A stretch of DNA of 64,000 bases from positions 33,108,001 through 33,172,000 of the forward strand of contig OX467082.1 of the NCBI GenBank assembly GCA_950106755.1, written 5' to 3'. Positions 13,190 through 23,330 of this stretch are shown here, piece by piece. How positions within the stretch are numbered: the stretch's first letter is position 1; every line of letters begins with the position of its first letter. Both the position numbers and the translations under genes were made by a program. The notes beneath the pieces were generated by a model, which had not been told where the DNA came from, made no database searches, and was given only the letters and a program-made list of their open reading frames with translations. This DNA is from Climacium dendroides (taxonomy: Eukaryota > Streptophyta > Bryopsida > Hypnales > Climaciaceae).

Positions 13190-15523
13190 CCACAGTTTTG
13201 AAACCCCTGTCGTGCACATCGCCCCTCCCGCTATTTCTCCTGTCATCTGTCTTCTGTCATCGTCCTCGTCTTCTTGCTCAGCGCGCCGATTCTCGGGGAC
13301 GGGGGAAAAAGATCAGGGCGATCGATGACCGCAGAACGCCATCCTCCTTGCGACCGACGAACGTGGTTCTTGAGAAGAAGGCGGCGGCTAAGTTACTGTT
13401 GGCGACCGCCGGTCCAAAACGAATAGGGACGACACCTTGCGGGTGCTCCACCGTCGTCATCCTCGTCGTCGTCCTCCCCACGCCCCCGCACTATGGAGAT
13501 GGTGTTCCCTTGCAGCGTCCATTCCAGTGTCCAATTCGCTTCATCTTCGTTTTTTGCAGAATCAAAGAATTGTGCCATTGCTCGGAGAGAGACCAAAACT
13601 AAGGTGACTTCTGAATCGTGTGTTTGTGCTATGAAGCCATGAAGAAGCAACTCTTTCATGAAGGAGCGCCAGCGAGCTTCTTCGGGACTGTGTAGCGCTG
13701 TGCACATGAGAGCATCCACAGAGATGGAATGCAACGACGACATTCCAGTTTTCAGGTGGCAGGTCGTTGTTGAATTGGAGAGCAATGGCGGAGGAGCAAG
13801 AGCAAGTTGAGCAGGACGGAGCAATTCCCAATGTGGAGATGGAATCGTTCGATGCAAAAAAAATTCTTTCGGTGGTGGCTGCGACAGGGTCGATATTCGG
13901 GGCCGTTCCAGTGTGGGTGCAGGAATTTTGGCTCTTCCGGCCATCACAGCTCCCACTGTAAGGCTTGCCTCATAGCCCTAATCTCAGAGAAGTTGAGAAT
14001 TCTCTTTCCAGCCCTTTCAGCCTTCTAGTGAACATGTAGGACTGTGCTTTCATGGGGAGATCACTGAGTAGGGAGGGATCACTAGAGAGATCAAACTGGG
14101 TTTTGGAAGAGATGAACTCTCTGGAAATCAAATTATCTCACACTGAATGTATTGAGCCGTGAGGGCTTCGTGCGACGTATAACACTCTCAGGGCAGCCCT
14201 CCACCCGGAGACACAGACGACAGAGGCGGAACGACAGGGACGAGACGAACGAGGGAGGCTACGCAACCTAAACCATTTGGACTTGTGTGCAAGCAGGTGG
14301 TGCGAGATTCAGTTGATCGGAGAAAATATCGGACGTTAGGCACCTTGTACATTCGCTCTCTTTGCCTCTCGAATGAATGCCTCCTTTGCCCCGCCTTGTG
14401 CTCTTGCTCTTGTCAGACCTGTGATTGCTCGCGCCTTCTCGGCTTCTGCGTCTGCCTCCCCTTCCTTCCCTGTCGTGGTCGTCTTCTTCGTCAATAGGCT
14501 TGCGCACATGGATCTGCGTTGGGGCTGGGTTTGCCTCCAAACGGCCTGAAGAGGGCCCCCGCTCTCCTTCCGTCCAGCTCGATTCTGACACCTACGTCGG
14601 AGGTTTGTACTAAGCAGTCGCAGGTAAATGTGCAGAGAGAATCCTTGCACAGCAAGAGGGAGAGGGAAATGACATTAGCAGAGACGAAGGAAGAGACGGT
14701 TTGCGGGGCATGTCTGGGTTTGAAGCTACAGCGAGTGAGTGAGTGCCGCGGGGATGAGTGAAGTTCAGTTACCTTACCTGAAGCCTAAGTTAGTATTATT
14801 CCAGTGGCCGTTCTGGCGCCGTGGAGTTCACGCAGTCGGCGTGTTCAGCGACTCACATGCGCTTCTCCCCGCAATTCGCGCCTTCTCTCCTACAATTCCA
14901 AAACACTCCATCGTTTTGTAACCCAGGTTCTGGTACCGTTGGCTCCCTCCGTCCATTGATTGCACCCAAACCCAAACTGTCAGTCCAGCCCTCATCGACG
15001 ATCCCAGCGCATCTCACCAGCCCTCAATGGATGGCATGGCTTGTCGTAGATAGAAGCCCGTGATGTTGGTCCAATCGAGGTAGCAAGAATCACGATGCCG
15101 GGGTTTTCTTTTGCGTGTGTGTCTGGAGAATGCGGAGGTTAATTCTGGGATGCGGATGGCGCGTTTCGCTTGGTTTGTAGATTTTCCATGAGGGTTGGGA
15201 GCTACTGGAGCTGGGTGCTAGCTACCTGTGGGGATTCTTCATCATTCTCAGGAATGGCATGTTTCGTAAGACTACTCGATCTATGATCGTGATTCTCACT
15301 AGTATAGGGGTATTGGTTTCGGAATGATGCGTTTCGTTGGGTGTGCATGCGAAGTAATATTGTTTTCTGTCCTGAGGGAGAACGTGGTACAGTGAGTAAT
15401 GTTGGGCAGACTTTCGTGTGGTCTGTCCGTGATCATTAGTTCACGTGACGTGGCTTTAATGTTGTGAGTCTGAACAATTTTTCTGTCAGTCGCGACCGAC
15501 AATTTTTTTTTAATTGAATGCAG
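13190..15523. other. GC-richer island with conflicting open frames
   Basis: Base composition rises sharply relative to the flanks, and overlapping open frames occur on both strands. One is a 187-codon frame at 13956-13393 (minus). Another is a short plus-strand frame starting at the ATG at 13785 (MAEEQEQVEQDGA) that reaches a possible donor, CACTGTAAGG, at about 13954. Composition rather than constraint may explain these. The island could be the promoter and 5' part of the plus-strand gene whose last exons lie at 15524-16187, but no exon chain was proven. Confidence 0.35.
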
Positions 15524-16187
15524 GTAGGAAGGCTCCTTGGACGTCAACGACGATGGCGTACTGATTTCCCAGTTGGCCGTTCTGGCGCCGTGGAGTTCAC
15601 GCAGTATTGGATCCCACAGGAAGGCTCCTTGGACGTCAACGACGATGGCGTAGTGATTTCCCTATCTGGAGCTAAAACCCAAAAAACCGTCCAGGACAAC
15701 GGTGAGTTCATTCGCATTCAATCACACTTCAATTGTGCTCTTAGGGAGACTACGTCTAGTTCTCGGATCATGGTTTTTCCAAGTTTACGTACAGTGATGG
15801 GTTATTCCCAACGGGGAAGATTTTTGCCCTTCATTTTGGTTGTGCGATTCGTTGCTTGCTGCTTCTGTCCGGACATACATTGCCCTGTTCTTGGTGCAAA
15901 ATCACCTGGTCAGGAAAAGTTCTGGTCTATTGGTAAGGGAAGCAAGGATGCTCTTTTTGTGATTTTACATGAGCTAGTTGAACAATTAAATTTGATGGCC
16001 CACAGGTACCCTGATTGAGATGACGGACAAGAACACGTACAACAAATGCGTGGAAGAAGGAACTTGTTTACTCCTCAACGGTGACCTCGTCAACCTCGCG
16101 TCAACCCCACAGACATTCCTGGTCAGCCTTGCAAATACTCTCAAGTCATCTTTTCCACCAGGCATGAGCACACTGGAGATCTATTAG
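15524..16187 (+). CDS. Two 3' exons of an unrecognised, possibly secreted protein
   Basis: Exon 15524-15701 follows an acceptor (…gaatgCAG) and ends AACG|GTGAGT. The next exon, 16006-16187, follows CCCACAG and ends in TAG, and the phases match. The joined product contains AVEFTQYWIPQEGSLD, then NDDGVVISLSG, then KNTYNKCVEEGTCLLLNGDL and LVNLAS, ending near GMSTLEIY. The FTQYW start and C-x-x-x-G-T-C segment faintly recall small secreted double-psi beta-barrel (3D/RlpA-like) proteins, but this is weak inference. The start codon and upstream exons are unknown. The first 45 bp of exon 1 (15527-15570) are an out-of-frame copy of 15618-15661, so the true 5' boundary of the coding part may lie downstream of them. 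Confidence 0.4.
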
Positions 16188-17704
16188 TATTTGAGTGTAC
16201 GGCTTGACCATGGATTTCTGGATAAATATGTGAAATGCTTAGGATATTTTGTGTTCATGTACGTAGAGTATTGGATTGCGGCATTGCACTGCACTAGTTT
16301 CTATAGGTGTGTCAACACATTGGTGGGGATTGTAGTCTGCTTTGCTAAGGTCGAAAAGTACTTGTTCTAATTAATATGTAGATTAGTTTCTTAGCCTAGA
16401 ATTTAATAGATACTTGTGAATTTTCATTTGCCATTTTACTATTACTAGTTGTGGTCTAACAAGTGGGAGCTTTGTTTTATTTTGTAGACTACTTGAATTA
16501 GCAAAGTCTTAAATGCCATAATTTTCTTCTTCCCATACATTGGCAAGAGTATTATCTTTCATGAGGTGTCTTACATTTCAGTATGGGGTGCCATGAAGAT
16601 GGAGAGTTATATGTGAAAGCATTTGTGATCTGACGGAACTTTGGCATTGTTTGACATTCAGTTATTGGTGAAGCACCTTTGAATTAGAACGATTTCACGT
16701 TTATCTACTTGAATATTTGAGATAATAGCCACCTAGTCACTGACCCTTGAAGCCCTGTTTTCCAAGTAGTTTGATTGGAGTAATTTTAAGCTTGAGGATG
16801 GAAAAAAGGGTATTTGCTTGAACTTGGAAAAACTAGTTGAAAACCCCTTCAAGGTTCTTGGGAATACAAAATCTGAGGAGTTGCTACATCACTATACTAG
16901 GTAATTAGATGATTGCTACCTTTAATTTTCTTATTTTTAATTATGTTGCCATTGGGATTGTCAAAGTTGGTGCTTCATCCTTGTTTGGGATGTGCTTGAA
17001 TTTTGAGACCATTGCACTTGACATTCTCATGAGTATTTATATTATTTTTACTGTCATGCCTTTTTCAGGGATAATCGATTGGCCTATCATTTTGGGTGGA
17101 GCATTTATTAAGTATTTTGATTGTAAGTGTCCGACATTTCAGAAATTGGTTCAAGTTCTTCAAGAGAACGCAGTGTTGGTTAGCTTCCGGTTCAACTTCT
17201 TGGTGTGGTATGTTTTTGTACCTAGAGCTAAGAATTTGCTTTCATTTGGTAATTTTCTAGTCGTAGTTTGAGACACTTTGTGGTTGTAGTCAGGAATGCA
17301 TGGTTCAAATGCATCTTTTGATGTATTCTTAAAACTTCATGTGCATAGTATGTGAAATTCTAAGGTGCTTGTTATAAGTGGACTTGAAAAGACAATTTCT
17401 GTTATTATTGCAAGATTTTATTTGTTTTGAGCTCATGTGGTTATAAATGACTTGATGTAGGTGAGATGCCTCATGGATGAATTTGGCGATTACTTCAGGA
17501 CCATCGTCATTAGATACCTTGGTATGTTGCAAGTTTCAATTGCCTCTAGCCTTTAGTTTATAGATATGCTATTCAAGTACAACATTGGGTATATTGAAGA
17601 GTTGATTTGAAAGTCTAATAAAAGTACACGCTAGACTTTTATTGTTTGAAAATCATGCAAAATGAAATTGCATCTTCTGTTCAAATGTAAGGTAGTGTGC
17701 TCAT
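16188..17704. other. AT-rich region, no supported gene
   Basis: A hydrophobic open frame of 120 codons at 16909-17271 (plus) is crossed by a plausible internal acceptor (tttttcag at about 17068) but matches no family I know. It is not supported as a gene. Confidence 0.35.
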
Positions 17705-18751
17705 AAACCGTCCCTTTAAGGGCTGTCGGGCCTTTTTGATGGTTTTCAGATGCCTGAAAATATTTTCACTTATTTTTCATTTGAAGAAAAATTGATGTGA
17801 AATCTAACACAAGTGGTTTCATATTTTTCTGAGCATTTATGAATTACTTATGAATTTTCAAAGAATTCTGCCATAGGCACCTATTTGTGATCCTAGGCCT
17901 TGCAAAACCCACACAAGCGTGGTCTGATAAAAGATATGGCAAGACCAAAAACAAGTAGTGAAGCATTGAAAAAGTAATACTTAAGGTTCCTAAATGCGAC
18001 CTTTACTAAACTGAAGCCCTAAACCAATATTGTCTTCACATACTTTGAAGTCCAATTCAAAGTGTTGTAACTTTTGCATTTGATTTCCAAATTCAATAAA
18101 ACTTGTTGGAAATTTTGGGATCTCTCTTCTAGTTTGTGTGATAAAATTCTCAGATCAATCCAAGTTATACTGAATTTTTGGGAGCTAATCAAAGTTCACA
18201 AGTTCAATTTGAGTTCACCAAACTGCATTTGCTGGTTGCAGCTTCGGGGGCTTCTATCTCCTTCACTTTAAGTTTTTTTTCAGTAAAATTTGTTGGATTA
18301 TGTTCCCCTTGAAGTCTAGTTATTGTGGTAAAATTTTCATGTCAATTCAAGTTGCTTAGAATATTTGGGAGCAATTCGAAGTTTTAAATCATGACATTTT
18401 TCAATCATAGTGAACTTCGGCGGCTTATAACTTCTTCATACTAGATCGGTTTTCAATATTTTTTGTTGGAAAAGTTGCGCCTACTAGTCTAGTTTGTGTG
18501 GCTAAAATTTCATATCAATCCAAGAATTAATGAATTACTGAGAATCATTTTAGTAGAAAGATATTCAGCCGCAAAATGTGTTACTTGCAAAAATGAAGTG
18601 AACACCTGTCTTGTATCCACTCTTAGTTCAAAATCGACCCAACCTGACTCTTATTTACACCATATGTGAAGTATAAACCAACATCTAACAAACCTTATTA
18701 AGCTCTCACATCATCAAAAGTCCATTTCAGAGCCTCTTGTAGGGACGGTTT
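17705..18751. mobile_element. Candidate 1.05-kb element with 11-bp inverted ends
   Basis: The segment begins AAACCGTCCCT (17705-17715) and ends with the exact inverse AGGGACGGTTT (18741-18751). Inside, about 18090-18540 holds roughly three copies of a degenerate 185-bp repeat (agtttgtgtggtaaaatt, tttgggagcaatt and cttcggcggcttataacttc-type blocks). No coding capacity was recognised and no clear target-site duplication was seen, so it may be non-autonomous, or the match may be incidental. It ends less than 200 bp upstream of the oxygenase gene's first recognised exon. Confidence 0.45.
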
Positions 18752-18927
18752 GAAGAAGCGGGTCGCAATTCGAGCCACCTACCTTATGCACTTCTATTCA
18801 AGATATTTTTGTTCAAGTGTAAATCATATTTTGATTTGTTTTTGTAAAAGTGAATGGACAAGATTTGAGCATGTTTTTTTCATTTGCAAACTAATTTTTT
18901 GTTTTCATTTGGTGATGCTATTGCAGA

Positions 18928-21244
18928 ATGTTAAATTTTCAAGTGCAAGAACATCAAGAAGCCCTGATGAAGAGAGCATTGGACTTTGAGAGCTCAAGTT
19001 CCTTGTCAAAGAAGTTTGTTAGCACTGCATGGGGGGCAGGTCACCCAAGTTCAAACTCAAAGGAGGAGATGGTAGTGTCCAGTGTCACAATGGAAGAGGG
19101 GACTTCCAGTGCAAGTGAAAAGGCTGAAGATTCTAAAGGTGAACTTCAAAACATCTTCCAGAACTTGTTTTAATTGTAATTTAATGGTTCAATTTAGAAT
19201 CTATGTAGCAATTTCTGATTCGCACCCTTCCTATCGCATCATTGTTCTCTTTGAGATCAACCAGGCCATGGGAAAAAGAATCAGAGTTGAATATTTAGGT
19301 TGGCATGTGTATGCATATCTATTTCTGGTTCGTACTCTTCCTATCGCATCGTTGTTCTCTTTGAGATCAACCAGGCCATGGGAAGAAGAACCAAAATAGT
19401 TCTTGGAGATTAGCATGTCACCTAGTCATAGTTTAAATTTAGAATTTTTGAAAATATATTGCTGTTTCTAAGCTTGCGATGATTTTTTGGCAGAGGACAT
19501 GGTGGATGGTGCTCTATTTTTTCATTGCAACATATGTCGATGCCCGCCAATTCCACACAACGAGGATCACATTGCAAGGCACAAATCTGGAAAAAAGCAT
19601 ATCAAATTAGAAGATTTGATGAAGAAGAGAGACATTTTGCAGGCGTGGGGCATTGTGCTAAGTGATGAAGGCGAAATCACGTATTTGTGCGTCTCTTGTG
19701 ACTTGAAGATGGAACTCAGCTTCAACAAGATCGAGCACCACTTCAGGACTGTGCACGATCTTCCCCCGCCAGTTCTCGAGACACCAATTATTGGGGTAAC
19801 GAAGGTTAGTATTTCGTGCTTTTCTTGTAAATGTTTATTACCATTTTTTATATTTTCTCTTTTCTCGCATGAATCGTATAATATGTGTTATAATTTTTAT
19901 AAAAAAGTGGCATTTTTATCATTGCCTATGGATTTATGTTGTTTATGGATTGAAATATAGTTCCATGTTTATGTTATGACTTTAAATAGTTCATTTTGTC
20001 AGGTTTATCGTCGGAAACATTTTTATGAAAACGATTATGATTTCAACAAGGACAAAATCAATTTTGTACTGGTGAATGGGTCGATTTGTTTTCAGGAGAG
20101 TTCTGCATTGTCTAAGCTTTCCATTAGAATACTTAGGAAGGATGTCATCCCTAAAGCTAACATTAGGGAACTATATGGCATGGCTTCAATGCTTGAACAG
20201 CTGGGGAAACCAATCAAACGGGGAAAAAGAGTTTCAGGGACTAAAATGGTTATGTATGGCATGTTCGAGCATGGCCAGCTGGGATGGTAAGTTTCATGTT
20301 CTTTTAAGTATTTTTTTTCCCGATGTGGAAAATTTTTTAATTAAATTTTATTTGGGATGCATGATGTGATGAGCCTCTACTGATTTCATTTGCAATTTTC
20401 ATTTCAGGTTCGCACAACCATATCCCGAGCTGCATGCTCTGTCTGAGAAATTTGTGAAAATGATGGCTTCTTACTTTCAAGTTGCATTTCCAACAGTTAT
20501 GGGAAACTTCGAGAAAATATTAAGCAATGAAGGCATTAATACCTATGAAGGTCATTTTGGAGACACTCCATTTACATCCTTTGCAATCACCCGAGATTAT
20601 AGCTGCTTGCCACACGATGATCTAAGAGATTATGGGTTTAGCATCATCGTGTGGTTGCATCCAGGTGAGTTTCATGAAATTGTTCATGTTGTCAAATTTA
20701 ATTTAATCTTGCCGAACTTGCATATGGTTTTATTTGAAATGACAATTTTGCATGACATGAAAGTTTATTACATGTTTAGAAAAACAAAATGAATATTTTG
20801 GACATGAATGCCCTTGCAGATGGAGGGGTGGAGGTGGAGAAGCAGCCTCTATTCTGGCTTCCAGAAAACAAAGTCCATTTCCGATGCGGTAATGGAGCTA
20901 CGTTCATATGCAATGCAAGCACGATTGTGCATTGCACAACATCTCCAAAACCGACGGGTGTTTTGGGAATGGCATTTGTGCAGCATCGTCCATTTGTAGT
21001 TCAGTTGAAGAAGGCGCTGAAGAATCCGTCTAGCAAATTTGGAGAAGCCTATTTTGCTGCAAAAGAACGTTACATCAACGAGCGAGTAAGTTGTTTTTGC
21101 ATTTTAAATCATTTAATTTTTTCATGTAATTTAATCGTCATTGAAGTTGCTTGATTTTGGATTGCTTTTAATGAAAATATTCTTGTTTTCTTTAAATTAC
21201 AGGATGCAAATAGAGGCAAAGGAGTTGCAGCGATTTTTTATTAG
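18928..21244 (+). CDS. Double zinc-finger protein with JBP/TET-like 2OG-Fe(II) oxygenase domain
   Basis: Six exons with matching phases (18928-19138, 19494-19804, 20003-20286, 20408-20664, 20820-21085, 21203-21244) give an uninterrupted 456-residue protein. A U1/matrin-like finger lies at about residues 82-106 (C-x2-C-x14-H-x5-H) and a second C2H2-like finger at about 136-158 (YLCVSC ... H-x5-H). The C-terminal half fits a double-stranded beta-helix: the metal pair H338-x-D340 in CLPHDDLRDYGFSIIVWLHP, a GG turn at 356-357, then the distal His at 392 in CNASTIVHC. This order, with GFSIIVWL and GG, is that of JBP/TET nucleic-acid oxygenases, which hydroxylate methylated or unmodified pyrimidine bases. 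The usual Arg that holds 2-oxoglutarate is not obvious; R411, 19 residues after H392, is the nearest candidate. ATG 18928 directly follows a strong acceptor, so a 5' UTR exon is likely. Assignment is by motif recall; nuclear location is inferred. Confidence 0.65.
19216..19399. repeat. Intronic two-copy repeat of about 109 bp period
   Basis: Within the first intron of the oxygenase gene, cttcctatcgcatc(a/g)ttgttc followed by gagatcaaccaggccatggg occurs twice (about 19229 and 19338) with few mismatches. Confidence 0.8.
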
Positions 21245-23330
21245 TTTATAGCTTCTTTGAGGTAAAATTTTATTTTTTGCAGTTCGACATTTTCTACATT
21301 TTTTGAAATTTTCCCATTATTTTTGTAGCATACCTCATTTACATTGTGTTGTCATGCTATGAGTTTCAGTAGACTTGAAAGACCTTGAGCTTTGAATTCT
21401 CCCCAAAACTCTCCTTGTTTGAATGGAAATTTTATTCTTGCTTTTAGTTGCATGATATTTTTGTCTTCTTCAAGGTTATATTGTAAGGGAAGTGCCTCTA
21501 TAAGAATGGCACTTTATGCCATCAATCTTAGTACCTTTTGTCTATAGGGTGAAGTGTATTTGTTTAGGTATCTGGCGTTGCTTATTTTTAGAGGGATCGG
21601 TCAAGCACTCAAGACCTATTAGTTTTCTCTCTTGTGAGTAGATTTATCTTTAATGAATTTGATAAGAAAGTGTTTAGTTGAGTAGATGCCGAGGTTGGCG
21701 TTCGAAGTTTTGATTTTGGATATGCACTGAAGCTGTAGTCAATTGGATAAGGGATTTGGCATGATATAGGTTCAGAGATTCCAATTTGAATGCGGCATTA
21801 GGGATTGAGGTTTCCTTTAATGGCAGGTAAGTTGCTTTTTTGGAAATTTGGTGGATGTCCAAATAGAAGGGGCATAATGCAATTTGTGCTACTTTGATCA
21901 AATTTATAAACGAGTGTTGGAGTGTGCTTTTTAGGAGATGTATGTGGCTGTGGAGATCTTTTGGGTTTGATAGTAAATTTTGATGGGATGAAATTCTTAT
22001 AGTTTAGATTGATGTTTCATGGAATTTTAATGTAAGAGGGTTGAGGTTGCTAGAAGCTGCGGCATCCAACCTCATTTCCATTCGGAGATGAGTGACTATT
22101 CACTATCAGGAAGATAATGGAATCCAGCACATTTTGTTTGGTAAAAGTTGTAACTATATTTAGTTGATTATGGATTTCAAAAGCCACATTGAAATGTTTT
22201 CATCTGCATGTAGCACATCATATTTTTGCCAGCTGCATAAGTTTTGTTGCCCAAGCTATAGCTTGCAATTCAGTTGGTTGAATTTTCATATAGAGATATT
22301 CCATTGAGGTCAATGGTTGCAACATTTTGCTATTCCTAGCTTGTGGTCATGATTTTCACGGCGGCACTGTAAAAATAGAAGCTTTTCAACATGAGCTGAA
22401 GCCACTTTTTTACCTTTCTTTTTTCAATTTTGATCTTGAAAATGTACCCCCGAAAAATGGTTGTTTTTCTAGCAGAACACTCCTTGTTCAATTAACTAAG
22501 CTTTTATTAAAGAAAACTAAAATATTTTTTACTAAAAAAATAACTACTTCATATTCAAGTTTGCATTGAAATTTTTGTTTCATATTGATGGGTTACTCAT
22601 TAAAAGAAATCATTGAAAAATGTGCATGCTGGAATCATTTTTTGAATAAGCTTCATTCTAATTGCATTGAAATGCTAAAGAAGTTTGTAACAACTGTTGA
22701 CACGTGCATCTATTTAGATGGATGTGCATATTGCATGGATGAAGATAGAAAAGGGTTAGGGTTGAAAAACTATAGATGAACGGAAATGAAGGTGGCAAGA
22801 AATTAATGATGGGATTATCAGGGCCGCCGGAATAACATGCTCTGTACAAATGTACAGTAACTTTGCTTAGTTCAGTGTTGCGACTTTGTAAACATAGAAT
22901 TCTCTAGGTGGGATTGCAATGGAACTTTTGTTTTGAGTTTTTCAGTAGAATTCAGAGGTACGAAGTATATTTTCTTGCTTGAGAGTGTTCACAATGAGTA
23001 AACGTAGTTTCGAATTGTTTGTCATATCACTCATATGTAAACTAGCTATGCCTGGCTTAATGTTTTTAGAATTTGGAGGTGGGATTGGAACATATTTTAT
23101 GATTTTAGTGATTTAGTAAACGCTAGGGGTATGCATATTTGTTTGTAAGTGATTGCTAACAACTAGCAAAGGTAGTTGAGCATTGATTATCTTATGTTAA
23201 TTTTGCTCAATGTATTTTGCGTCGCAATATTTTGTAACACAATCTATATAATATGATGTATGTGTACATTTATATGCATAAGTTGTTGCATTTTGAAATA
23301 ATTTCCTTTGAAAACTTGCGTGTGCGGCAG
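21245..23330. other. Spacer between oxygenase gene and partner gene
   Basis: This is AT-rich DNA with no supported exon, and the two genes share the same strand. Small open frames near 22327 and 22585 (plus) show no family signal. A 5' exon of the downstream gene could lie here but was not identified. Confidence 0.4.

Noticed and set aside
13393..13956. 187-codon minus-strand open frame
   Set aside because: It overlaps long frames on the other strand in a GC-rich island, has low-complexity acidic and proline-rich parts and matches no family, so composition explains it better.
16909..17271. 120-codon hydrophobic plus-strand frame
   Set aside because: The hydrophobicity follows from T-rich composition and no domain could be named.
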